Assembly (NCBI GenBank): GCA_964397295.1
Contig: CAYNJG010000086.1
Coordinates: 1-26,590 of the forward strand
From: CAYNJG01 sp964397295
Lineage (GTDB): Bacteria; Planctomycetota; Planctomycetia; Pirellulales; Pirellulaceae
Length of the DNA: 26,590 bases
Direction of reading: 5' to 3'
A program made the position numbers and the translations under genes. The notes under the pieces are model-generated. The model saw only the letters and a list, made by a program, of their open reading frames with translations. It had not been told where the DNA came from and did not search any database. This document shows positions 1 through 7,138 of this stretch, in pieces. Numbering within the stretch: the stretch's first letter is position 1; each line of letters starts with the position of its first letter.

Positions 1-2
1 GT

Positions 3-284
3 ATCAAACAATTCGCGAAGTCAGTACTCATGATTGGCGGCGGAAGTCTCGCTTGCTCGCTGATGTTCTACTTTGGCACCAACGCGATGGTTTGGGCGAC
101 GACTTCGCTCTACCCGCAAACCGCTGCTGGATTGGCGACATGCTACGCGGCCGCAATTCCAATGTTCCGCCAAACGTGCACCGGCGACGTTAGTTTTGCG
201 TTCGCGATCTTTGGCAGCTACGCCGCATTGAAGACCGTTTGGGCCTACGTTACCGAAACGACAACAGCCGCCACGGCATCGTAG
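3..284 (+). CDS. DUF6580-like membrane protein, C-terminal part (5' end outside window)
   Basis: The frame is open from the first bases of the window, so the ATG at 30 is probably internal and the gene starts upstream; 93 residues are visible. The sequence is hydrophobic with at least two candidate membrane segments. It ends in a run reading YPQTAAGLATCYAAAIPMF, then a Gly-Asp and an FG pair. This resembles what I remember of the C-terminus of DUF6580 proteins: a TN..VW patch, YP.T.AGL..CY.AAIPF, then GD and LFG. Those are small integral membrane proteins of unknown function, common in Planctomycetota and Bacteroidota. The next gene begins 14 nt downstream on the same strand, so the two may be co-transcribed. 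The family call is from memory of the motif. Confidence 0.6.
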   Translation: MKQFAKSVLMIGGGSLACSLMFYFGTNAMVWATTSLYPQTAAGLATCYAAAIPMFRQTCTGDVSFAFAIFGSYAALKTVWAYVTETTTAATAS

Positions 285-298
285 CCACACAATCAATC

Positions 299-1036
299 AT
301 GACGACGCGGCCCGACCGTACACCGCGCGCCGTATTGTTCGATTTGGATGATACGCTCTACGACCATTTGCATAGCGCTCGTTCTGGTTTGGCAAAGATG
401 CAATCGCGTCACGCCGAAATGAGCTCTGCTCCGATTCGTGAATTAGAAGATCGCTACTCGGAAGCACTCGAGTCCGTTCACGTTCGGCTGATGCGAGGTG
501 AAGTCAGCCAACGCGAGGCCAGAACAATTCGCATGCGGCAGTTCTTCGGTTCATTCGGAATCGAAGTGACTGATGACCAAGCAATGGAAGCGTACACCCA
601 ATTCCGGAGTGACTATGACTCGGTCTGCCAAGTCGTCGCGGGAACGCATAAACTGCTGCGTCGCCTACAAGCGATGGGAATTCGACTCGGCGTGATCACC
701 AACAACTTGGTTGCCGAGCAAATCCCAAAACTTCGACAACTGGAACTAACAGACTACTTCGAAGTCGTGACGATCTCGGAGGAAGTCGGTGTGCCCAAAC
801 CGGATCCGCAGATCTTTCACGTGGCACTCGAACGATTCGATCTCCCCAAAGAAGACCTCGTCGTAGTCGGAGATTCTCTTTCCAGCGACATCGCCGGCGC
901 AGTTGGCATTGGTATGCGTTGCGTGTGGCTCAAGCGTCGACCGGAATTGCCGAACACCGCTCCGGCTGGTGTATCGACGATCGAAGGAGATTTCGCGGAC
1001 GTGGAAAACTCACTCGAGATCATTCTCGGCGCCTGA
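299..1036 (+). CDS. HAD-superfamily hydrolase (subfamily IA-like phosphatase)
   Basis: A 245-residue cytoplasmic phosphatase-type protein. The HAD motifs are in order: I is D15-x-D17-D-T (nucleophile and acid/base Asp), II lies in GVITNN, III is the lysine K167 in GVPKPDP, and IV is GD192 with D197 (GDSLSSD), which bind Mg2+. The helical cap insert between motif I and about residue 100 is typical of subfamily I (YjjG, HDHD and 2-haloacid dehalogenase types). Substrate cannot be read from sequence; nucleotide or sugar-phosphate dephosphorylation is usual for close relatives. I start at 299 because an upstream in-frame alternative at 239 would overlap the previous gene by 46 nt and adds residues not conserved in HAD proteins. 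No clear Shine-Dalgarno is present, as is common in planctomycetes. Confidence 0.9.
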   Translation: MTTRPDRTPRAVLFDLDDTLYDHLHSARSGLAKMQSRHAEMSSAPIRELEDRYSEALESVHVRLMRGEVSQREARTIRMRQFFGSFGIEVTDDQAMEAYTQFRSDYDSVCQVVAGTHKLLRRLQAMGIRLGVITNNLVAEQIPKLRQLELTDYFEVVTISEEVGVPKPDPQIFHVALERFDLPKEDLVVVGDSLSSDIAGAVGIGMRCVWLKRRPELPNTAPAGVSTIEGDFADVENSLEIILGA

Positions 1037-1070
1037 ATGACTCCAAGCATGACGCGAGTTTTTCGATGTT

Positions 1071-1102
1071 GCGATCCTCGGTAGGCCGGACCGAGCAATC
1101 GC
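1071..1102. other. Stable hairpin between convergent genes, possible transcription-end structure
   Basis: The convergent intergenic stretch 1037-1215 holds no credible gene. It contains an inverted repeat: GCGAT (1071-1075) pairs with ATCGC (1098-1102), and CTCGGT (1077-1082) pairs with ACCGAG (1090-1095), around a 7-nt loop. No T-tract follows on either strand, so it is not a textbook intrinsic terminator. Its position between the HAD gene and the minus-strand unknown gene still suits a bidirectional end structure. Confidence 0.35.
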
Positions 1103-1215
1103 TGCAATTGCCGGAGCATCCAACGGCACGAAAAACTCTACGCATTCGTTCGCTCCCTGTGTGATAGTCGCGTGCGTTTGTGAAGTTCCGGCAGCGTTGC
1201 GTCCTTGATCCGGCA

Positions 1216-2049
1216 TCAAAGATCGGGAATCGGAGGTTTACCCACCGCAGTCTGCGTGTTGACCACCATGCGCTCGAAGTTTTTCAGTTGCTGTTTGTCG
1301 AATTCCGTGCGGAGTTCTTGCGAGTGGTCGAGCAAACAGTCCATTGCCTCGAAGTAGTGCTTGCGGAAATGAGCGTACCGCGCCGTCGGTCGATGCGTCT
1401 CAAGCAGATCAAGAACTGCTTTGTGTTGCTTAGCAGTCAAAGGCATCACACTTTCCAAGTCGGTGAGCAACAGTTCTTCTGCCGCAACAGCCACTTGCCG
1501 ACGATACTCTTTGACTTCCGGATCATCCCGAGACAAGCGTTTCGAGACTGACGCCAACATCGAACCAGCGCCAAACAGCGGCCCCCGACCTCCGCCAACG
1601 TGTATAATGTTTATATTGTTCCCGCGAATAACGAGTAGCTGATTGTTGTCAAGGATCCTGATTTCTCTAGCCAGAGCCAGCTCTTGCGCTCCAGCCAGAG
1701 CCAGCTCTTGCGACTGCATGAACTTTTCAATATCGCCAACGCCAGCCAACCACAGCTTCGCACGTTGCGCCGCCGTTAGACGCTCGTTCTGCTGGCGTTC
1801 CTCGAGAACTTCGCCCAATTGCGTTAGATATTTCTCGCGGCGCGTTTTCCATTGAAGCTCCTTACGGACATTTAGCGCCAACATCGCGTTTCGATCATCA
1901 ACCGGCTGCTGGCCACCTGCGGGTTCCTGGAGATGCTGGCCACTTGCAAGCTTGCGGATATCCAGGCGAGATTGCGAGAACACGGAACTCCACGATCCGA
2001 GGAACACAAACAGAAAAACGATTTTCGAGAACCCATTCGGCGTCTTCAT
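1216..2049 (-). CDS. Exported protein of unknown function, second of a coupled pair
   Basis: A 277-residue protein. The first 26 residues form a Sec signal peptide (Lys near the N-terminus, then hydrophobic IVFLFVFLGSW, with a likely cut after SVFSQ). The start at 2049 is fixed by a 4-nt ATGA overlap with the stop of the upstream gene, and GGAAGGAG lies about 10 nt before it; a longer in-frame reading to 2133 is unlikely. The mature part is rich in charged helices. It contains LTAAQRAKLWLAGVGDIEKF, close to an LT.xQR.KL.LAG.GDI pattern I recall from planctomycete secreted proteins, and a later LTAKQHKAVLDLL. These resemble the helical LTxxQ-type repeats of Spy-like periplasmic proteins, but I do not claim that function. 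An in-frame 24-bp duplication is annotated separately. Confidence 0.75.
   Translation of the reverse strand: MKTPNGFSKIVFLFVFLGSWSSVFSQSRLDIRKLASGQHLQEPAGGQQPVDDRNAMLALNVRKELQWKTRREKYLTQLGEVLEERQQNERLTAAQRAKLWLAGVGDIEKFMQSQELALAGAQELALAREIRILDNNQLLVIRGNNINIIHVGGGRGPLFGAGSMLASVSKRLSRDDPEVKEYRRQVAVAAEELLLTDLESVMPLTAKQHKAVLDLLETHRPTARYAHFRKHYFEAMDCLLDHSQELRTEFDKQQLKNFERMVVNTQTAVGKPPIPDL
1669..1712. repeat. In-frame tandem duplication, 20-bp copies with 24-bp period
   Basis: The 20-bp unit AGCCAGAGCCAGCTCTTGCG occurs at 1669-1688 and identically at 1693-1712. Inside the minus-strand gene it encodes two copies of QELALA separated by two residues (period 8 residues). The exact identity suggests a recent slippage duplication that kept the reading frame. 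Confidence 0.85.
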
Positions 2050-2906
2050 CTCGCGTCGGCTCCTTCCGGTGCAAAGCTGAGTTCGTCCGCAACGTTGCGA
2101 TTGTTGTGGACCATTCGGGCGGCAGGATGCCATCTAGTTCGCACCCGTAACGGGATCCAGTTGATCGCATCAAAAAGTACAACTTGATCGCGAGTCATGA
2201 GTTCGCGAATCGGCTGCTTAGGTAAACCGGAAACGCCGGGTATGCCTGTCGTAATCAACAACCTCGGATAAAGCCACTGGTCACGCCATGCTTCGTTCAA
2301 CAATACTCGGATCTCTTTTCGCTGCTCCATCGTCAGTCTAAGTTTTGCATCCAATCGGATGATCATTCCGTTGATGGTCGCATCCTTTCGACGTCCCCGG
2401 CGCAGCTCAACCTCTTGCTCGAGCCGCTTCAACTGCGAAGCATCCAAGTGCTGCTTTGCGACGACCAAAAGAAGTTCAGCACTATCCTGCGTTAGCTTTG
2501 ACTCGGGTTCGTTTTGAATTTGGAGTTTCCCACCAACTTGCTCGCGACGAACTGACTGACATTTGCGAAGCGTAGCCAGTTTTGCTTCCACGGCGAGATC
2601 GGCGCTAATCGCGTCAAACTCGGAACGCTTCAAGTTTAGCAGTGTCTGCATGAAGATAAGTTCAGCGTCTCGCTTCGTCGTAAAGTAACGCTCCAACGCA
2701 GGTAGCCGCTGTTTGGTTGTGGGAGACACTACAAACGCCTGATAAACGGCGTCCAAGCTTTTTTCACGCACGATCGCTTCCAAATCTAAAGTAGTGAGAT
2801 CGTTGCTAACCCGTTCGATCAAGCTGACTTCTTGGCCGCTAACTAGCGTCGCAAAGATCAAACCAAGTATCGCCGCGTTACGAAGAATCCGCGAAGAATC
2901 ACGCAT
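2046..2906 (-). CDS. Exported protein of unknown function, first of a coupled pair
   Basis: A 286-residue protein with an N-terminal signal peptide (Arg-containing start, hydrophobic AAILGLIFATLVSG, likely cut near SGQ). The rest is predicted to be mostly helical and charged, with no enzyme motif I recognise. A segment LTMEQRKEIRVLLNEAW resembles the LT..Q helices of the downstream protein, so the two look like diverged relatives or partners. Its stop codon overlaps the downstream start (ATGA), which implies translational coupling. The upstream neighbour on the same strand is the Rrf2 regulator, 97 nt away, so all three could share a transcript. It could be a periplasmic stress or structural factor; that is a guess. 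Confidence 0.75.
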   Translation of the reverse strand: MRDSSRILRNAAILGLIFATLVSGQEVSLIERVSNDLTTLDLEAIVREKSLDAVYQAFVVSPTTKQRLPALERYFTTKRDAELIFMQTLLNLKRSEFDAISADLAVEAKLATLRKCQSVRREQVGGKLQIQNEPESKLTQDSAELLLVVAKQHLDASQLKRLEQEVELRRGRRKDATINGMIIRLDAKLRLTMEQRKEIRVLLNEAWRDQWLYPRLLITTGIPGVSGLPKQPIRELMTRDQVVLFDAINWIPLRVRTRWHPAARMVHNNRNVADELSFAPEGADAR

Positions 2907-3003
2907 CAGTTCTGCCCATTCGTCCTACGAACTATGTCAGCCAGTTCATGGTACCGAGTCCATGCGAACAGTCCAAATCAGTTCGACGACCTGCGTGCAG
3001 AAT

Positions 3004-3444
3004 TCACTTTCGCTTTCGCGGAGACTCTACTAATGGCAGTGGACGACCGGGTTCGGACATCACTTCCCGGATCGTCGATTTTCCCAACGCCACTTCGACC
3101 ATTTCCAATGCTTCGTCGAGTCGGTTGTGCATTGGGCAAAGTTTGTGCTTGTGCGTTTTTAAGCCCAGCGGACAGCTGCTGATACGACGCATCGGATCCA
3201 CCGCGTTCACGACTTCGAGCACGGTTAATTCGTCGGGATCGCGAGTCAGGTGAAATCCGCCTCCGACGCCACGTTTGGACTCGACAATGCCGCCTCGCGC
3301 CAGTTGTTGCAAGACTTTCGAAAGATAGCTGGTCGGAACAGCCGTCCCCTCCGCAATCACCGTGTTGCCGACCGCACCCTCGGACTGATGCTGAGCCAAC
3401 CAGACGACGGCTCGCAGTGCGTACTCTTGAGTTTGAGAGAACAT
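3004..3444 (-). CDS. Rrf2-family transcriptional regulator
   Basis: A 146-residue cytoplasmic DNA-binding regulator. The N-terminus (MFSQTQEYALRAVVWLA), the recognition region around PTSYLSKVLQQLARGGIV and the wing RGVGGGFHL are classic for the Rrf2 winged helix (IscR, NsrR, CymR, RirA). Many members sense Fe-S cofactor status through three cysteines. This protein has only C91 and C103 in that loop, accompanied by H98, H100 and H106 (a CPLGL...LCPMH arrangement), so any cofactor ligation would differ from NsrR or RirA. It is divergent from the heme protein at 3599, and a palindrome lies between their promoters; autoregulation and control of that gene are therefore likely. The specific effector is unknown. 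Confidence 0.92.
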   Translation of the reverse strand: MFSQTQEYALRAVVWLAQHQSEGAVGNTVIAEGTAVPTSYLSKVLQQLARGGIVESKRGVGGGFHLTRDPDELTVLEVVNAVDPMRRISSCPLGLKTHKHKLCPMHNRLDEALEMVEVALGKSTIREVMSEPGRPLPLVESPRKRK

Positions 3445-3479
3445 TAACAGATCCGGCTGACAAATGAACGCAATTCCAC

Positions 3480-3508
3480 ATTATAGTGTAACAGACGCCA
3501 AATCGGAC
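3480..3508 (-). promoter_or_regulatory. Predicted promoter of the rrf2 gene
   Basis: On the minus strand a perfect -10 box TATAAT lies at 3485-3480. The -35 region 17 nt upstream (3508-3503, GTCCGA) is a poor match to consensus and coincides with the left arm of the operator palindrome. The expected transcript start is about 3474, giving a leader of about 30 nt before the ATG at 3444. A weak -35 overlapped by an operator fits repression by the gene's own product. Confidence 0.5.
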
Positions 3509-3523
3509 CTTGACATCCGATTT
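3500..3523. promoter_or_regulatory. Palindromic operator between rrf2 and the heme-protein gene
   Basis: A perfect inverted repeat: AAATCGGA (3500-3507), 8-nt spacer, TCCGATTT (3516-3523). The -35 box of the plus-strand promoter sits in the spacer, and the left arm overlaps the -35 region of the minus-strand promoter. An additional half-site TCCGATTT lies at 3549-3556, just past the expected plus-strand transcription start. This layout suits a dimeric repressor controlling both genes, and the adjacent Rrf2 protein is the obvious candidate. Confidence 0.7.
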
Positions 3524-3537
3524 AGGAGGTCTATAAC
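3510..3537 (+). promoter_or_regulatory. Sigma70-type promoter of the Tll0287-like heme-protein gene
   Basis: A perfect -35 TTGACA (3510-3515) and a -10 TATAAC (3532-3537) are separated by 16 nt. The expected start is near 3544, leaving a leader of about 55 nt before the ATG at 3599. The -35 is enclosed by the two arms of the palindromic operator, and a third half-site covers the initial transcribed region. Confidence 0.65.
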
Positions 3538-3598
3538 AGACAACATTGTCCGATTTCCCTACACGCACAACTTCGGCGTTGAATCTGGAGACCAACTC

Positions 3599-4162
3599 AT
3601 GCTGCTGTCCCTCAAACAACAATCAATCGCGTTCCTCTTTGCTTTCGCCATTTGCTGCACGGCAATTGCACAAGATTCAGAAACAAAAGATGACACAAAG
3701 AAGGACGTACTTTTGGAACGTACTCGTCGAGAAGTCCGCATGCTCGACGATCTTTATAAGGGTGCAATCGTCTCCATCACACAGCATTACGTAAACGATA
3801 AAGAAACGATTCCGGCCGGCACTGCCTTCAAGTCGCTTTTTGTTGCGGTTGAAAAGAAAGGCTGGCACAAAGTTCGCCTGATTGACGTCAGTGGCGAACC
3901 CTACAGCGATGAAAACGTCGCCGAAGACGAATTCGAAAAGATGGCTGTGAAAGCACTTGCTGCAGGAAAAGCCAGTGTTGAAAAGATCGAAGTGCGTGAT
4001 GGAACGCGGCACCTGCGTGTAGCCACCCCCATTCCCGTGGTGTTCGAAAAGTGCGTGATGTGCCACGACAACTACGCGGACGTTCCCGAGGGAAAAGCCA
4101 TCGGCGCGTTAAGTTACACAATGCCGATTGACGGCCCGCTTGTCTTAAAACCAGCGAAGTAG
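3599..4162 (+). CDS. Secreted Tll0287-like (DUF3365) single-heme c-type protein
   Basis: A 187-residue protein with a signal peptide (hydrophobic IAFLFAFAICCTAIA, likely cut before QDS). One c-type heme site CVMCH is at residues 152-156 near the C-terminus, preceded by TPIPV and followed by a short tail containing GALSYTMPI. This is the arrangement of the Tll0287-like/DUF3365 heme domain, a PAS-like periplasmic fold often found in redox or gas sensors. I start at 3599 because the signal peptide begins there and GGAG lies 8 nt upstream; a longer in-frame reading from 3464 would run through the promoter and operator. As a stand-alone domain it may be a soluble electron carrier or a sensor. Regulation by the divergent Rrf2 protein is likely. 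It converges on the next gene with a 12-nt gap. Confidence 0.88.
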   Translation: MLLSLKQQSIAFLFAFAICCTAIAQDSETKDDTKKDVLLERTRREVRMLDDLYKGAIVSITQHYVNDKETIPAGTAFKSLFVAVEKKGWHKVRLIDVSGEPYSDENVAEDEFEKMAVKALAAGKASVEKIEVRDGTRHLRVATPIPVVFEKCVMCHDNYADVPEGKAIGALSYTMPIDGPLVLKPAK

Positions 4163-4174
4163 ATGAGTAATCGA

Positions 4175-7138
4175 CTAGTTCCTGCCGAGCGAACGCAGAT
4201 AGGCAATCAAATCCACAAACTCGTCTTCTCGAAGTGAGGCTGTCAATCCGGAGGGCATCATCGACACGGCGCTCGTGCTTCGTTCGTCGATGTTACGCAC
4301 GGGAACGGTCGTAGTCCTACCGGCCGCGTTCCGTACTACGACCGATGTGTCGTCTTCACGCAAGACGGCACCCGATATCGCGTCGCCGTCATCGGTGATG
4401 ATCACGGCCATTCGATAGCCTTCCTTGATCTTCTTACTTGGAGACAAAATCGACTCGATCAGATAGTCGACGGGGGCGGCCGTGCCAATACTCGACAGAT
4501 CTGGCCCGATGTTTTGACCCTTTCCGTCAACCGCGTGACATTTGACGCAAGTCAGAGTCGCACGTTCGAAAACTCGTTTACCGCGTTTGGGATTTCCGCC
4601 ATCAACTTTCGCGACCATTGCGTCTAGCTCCTCGGCTGACAATTCTTTGGGAGCTGGTAGCTCTCCGGCCGTCGCCAGTGCCCGTAGCAGTTCGTCCCTA
4701 GATGGAGCGTCAAATGTTTCCACCATACGAGACGCGTAGATCGCTGTGCCGCTGGGGATCGAGCTGTCTTTCAACAGATTAATCAAACGACTTGCTCCTA
4801 AGCGTTTGTTCATGATTCTCGTGATCAGCACGTCAACCTGGTTCGAGTTAAGTGGAGTCGCAAGCAGCAATGCCGTGGCGTTTGCCCCCATGCCCACATC
4901 CGCTTTTATTAGCGCACTTGTCGCAGCGACGCGAATCTCCGCTTTCAACCCTTCCTCTTGCGCAATCGCTTGAAGCATTTTCGTTTCGTTCAAGTCCGCA
5001 AGTCCCAATGCCGCCGCCGAACGGACTTCTGCGGTTGAGTTCTTTCCAGTCAGCCGTCCAGCGAGCAGTCCACGATATCCCTTGACGTCCCAGAGGCCGA
5101 CCAATCGGCAGGCCGCGACTTGTGTTTGCTCGTCGGTCGACTGCAGGAATTCACGACAACTTGCGACCGTATCTTCGGGATTGAATGGCTTCATGCCACG
5201 CAATTCAGCGGATTCCTGCAACGCTAAGGCAGTAGCCTCCAATAGCGGATGATTGGCCGTCGTCGATATTGTACGCAATGTGGCGAGCTGCTCTTTTGTT
5301 CCAAGCTTGCCAATCAGACGTATGATCGCAGGATCCGCATCTCGATCGTTTTGTTGCAAGATCTTGATCAGTGGCTCGATCGCATTTCTTTTCTCAACCG
5401 CTTTCAACGCAAATGCAAGTCGATCAGAATTGCCGCCAAACGGTAGTTTTCCATTCGCATCAGCGTTTAGCACCGCCGGCATCCAATGCGGTTCCAGCAA
5501 GCGACATGTACGCCATAGCGCAAAGTCCAGATACTCGTCCATTGGATGATCAAGTACCGACAACGCTAACTCGGCTGCCTTCAACGACCCCAGTTGCCCC
5601 AAAGCGGTGACAACTTCGCGACGTACTTGAGGGTGCGGATCAGAGATCACATCGGCAAGTGCATCCGGACTGACGTGCCAATCGTAGAGCACGCGAGCAG
5701 CTGCCGCTCGAACTCGATGATTGGGTGAATCGAACATCATCAACGCGAAGGCCGGCGATCGTTTGGTCGAAGTCGTTTGATAGGCCCACAGTGCTTCTAA
5801 TTGATGTCGTTCGCTTTCTGGGTCTTTCCGGTCAAGCTCTTCCAACCATCGCAGCAAAGCTTCTTGCACTTCAATCTCGTCACGCAGTTTAAGTTCTTGC
5901 TTCGCGTTCGTGCGAACCCAGGCGGCGTCTGACTTCAACAACTCGATCAACTCGGGAACACTGTGTTGGGTATAAGCGATACGTTCTTCAAGCGGCCGAC
6001 CTTTTGCTGTGATCCGCCAAATTCGTCCATGCACTTGATCACGTCTTTTGTCCCGAAAGTCGACTTCGCCGTGTTGAATGATTGGGCTATACCAATCCGC
6101 GACATAGATCGCACCGTCGGGCCCCATCACAATATCGATCGGACGAAACGAAACGTGCGACGATTGAAGCAAATCTTCTTGTAACGTCGAGTTGTACCCG
6201 CTTCCGTTTTCTTCCAGCGTGTAGCAATCGATGTTGTTCGCGCGAAAATCGTTCGTCAGCAAACGCCCTTGCCATGCCTCAGGAAAATGATTGCCACTAA
6301 TGATTTCGAGACCGCACGACTTCGGCCGGCCAGGATTGAGTCCTCGGAGTTTGCGATTCTCGTTCGGAGATGAGCAAAACACGGCGTCAGGAAACGAATA
6401 GTTGATGCCTTCACCGCCCGCACCGTCCGTTTGAAAACTCTGCCCCCATTTGTCGAAGCGAATTCCCCATGGATTCGTTAGTCCACGGCTATAGATTTCC
6501 AAGCGTCGCGTTTTCGTATCGTATGACCAAAGCCCGCCTCCATTCAATCGCCTCGGTCCGTACAGTGTCTCGACGTGCGAACCAATGTAGTAGCCCTGCA
6601 GCATGAACATCTTTCCGCCGGGTCCCCAACGCAACCGGTGCAGCGTGTGATGTGTATCTTCCGTTCCATACCCCGAAAGCAACACACTTCGCTTGTCAGC
6701 TTTGCCATCTTGGGTTGTATCCTCAAGATGTAAAAGCTGCTCCGCATGCGCGACATAGGCACCACCCTGGCCATCCGGCAGCACTCCGCCTGGGATTACA
6801 AGCTTGTCGTAAAACACGGAAGATTTGTCCGCCACGCCGTCGCGATCGGTGTCTTCCAAGATCACAATGCGATCGTTTGGCTCTTGGTTAACATTCAACT
6901 GTGGATAAGTCTGACTGCTCGAAACCCAAAGCCGACCATGGCGATCGAAACTGATCTGCGTTGGCTTTGACAGCAACGGATCAGCGGCCCACAGATTTAC
7001 CTCGAATCCATCCGCTACCTTGAAAGACGCTAATTCAATACTTGGATCAGGCGAAGGGATGTCTTTTAAGTTGCGTTGTGCCCAACACCAGTCTGACGAC
7101 ACGAGGACAATCGCAAATAGGATGAAGAACCGTTTCAT
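4175..7138 (-). CDS. PVC-type membrane-bound dehydrogenase with HEAT repeats and C-terminal heme domain
   Basis: A 987-residue exported protein with signal peptide at 1-20 (cut near CWAQ). Residues about 35-380 form the PVC-type dehydrogenase/beta-propeller domain (TIGR02604-like), with FKVADGFEV, RLWV, EDTDRDGVADK and GPDGAIYVADWY segments. Residues about 390-820 are HEAT-like alpha repeats. The C-terminal ~130 residues match the putative heme-binding domain (TIGR02603-like), with CVKCH at 864-868, followed by GPDLS, ESILSPS and a closing DLIAYLRSL. These large proteins are abundant in Planctomycetota and are thought to oxidise sugars or related substrates at the envelope; no substrate has been proven. 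The start overlaps the stop of the upstream SGNH gene by ATGA, so the two are translationally coupled. Confidence 0.92.
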   Translation of the reverse strand: MKRFFILFAIVLVSSDWCWAQRNLKDIPSPDPSIELASFKVADGFEVNLWAADPLLSKPTQISFDRHGRLWVSSSQTYPQLNVNQEPNDRIVILEDTDRDGVADKSSVFYDKLVIPGGVLPDGQGGAYVAHAEQLLHLEDTTQDGKADKRSVLLSGYGTEDTHHTLHRLRWGPGGKMFMLQGYYIGSHVETLYGPRRLNGGGLWSYDTKTRRLEIYSRGLTNPWGIRFDKWGQSFQTDGAGGEGINYSFPDAVFCSSPNENRKLRGLNPGRPKSCGLEIISGNHFPEAWQGRLLTNDFRANNIDCYTLEENGSGYNSTLQEDLLQSSHVSFRPIDIVMGPDGAIYVADWYSPIIQHGEVDFRDKRRDQVHGRIWRITAKGRPLEERIAYTQHSVPELIELLKSDAAWVRTNAKQELKLRDEIEVQEALLRWLEELDRKDPESERHQLEALWAYQTTSTKRSPAFALMMFDSPNHRVRAAAARVLYDWHVSPDALADVISDPHPQVRREVVTALGQLGSLKAAELALSVLDHPMDEYLDFALWRTCRLLEPHWMPAVLNADANGKLPFGGNSDRLAFALKAVEKRNAIEPLIKILQQNDRDADPAIIRLIGKLGTKEQLATLRTISTTANHPLLEATALALQESAELRGMKPFNPEDTVASCREFLQSTDEQTQVAACRLVGLWDVKGYRGLLAGRLTGKNSTAEVRSAAALGLADLNETKMLQAIAQEEGLKAEIRVAATSALIKADVGMGANATALLLATPLNSNQVDVLITRIMNKRLGASRLINLLKDSSIPSGTAIYASRMVETFDAPSRDELLRALATAGELPAPKELSAEELDAMVAKVDGGNPKRGKRVFERATLTCVKCHAVDGKGQNIGPDLSSIGTAAPVDYLIESILSPSKKIKEGYRMAVIITDDGDAISGAVLREDDTSVVVRNAAGRTTTVPVRNIDERSTSAVSMMPSGLTASLREDEFVDLIAYLRSLGRN

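Noticed and set aside
239..298. Upstream extension of the HAD hydrolase
   Set aside because: It overlaps the preceding DUF6580 gene and adds residues not seen in HAD proteins.
3464..3598. N-terminal extension of the Tll0287-like protein
   Set aside because: It runs through the promoter and operator and would place the signal peptide internally.
6544..6774. Antisense and shadow open frames within the PVC-type heme gene
   Set aside because: They lie inside a clearly supported 987-residue gene and show no domains.
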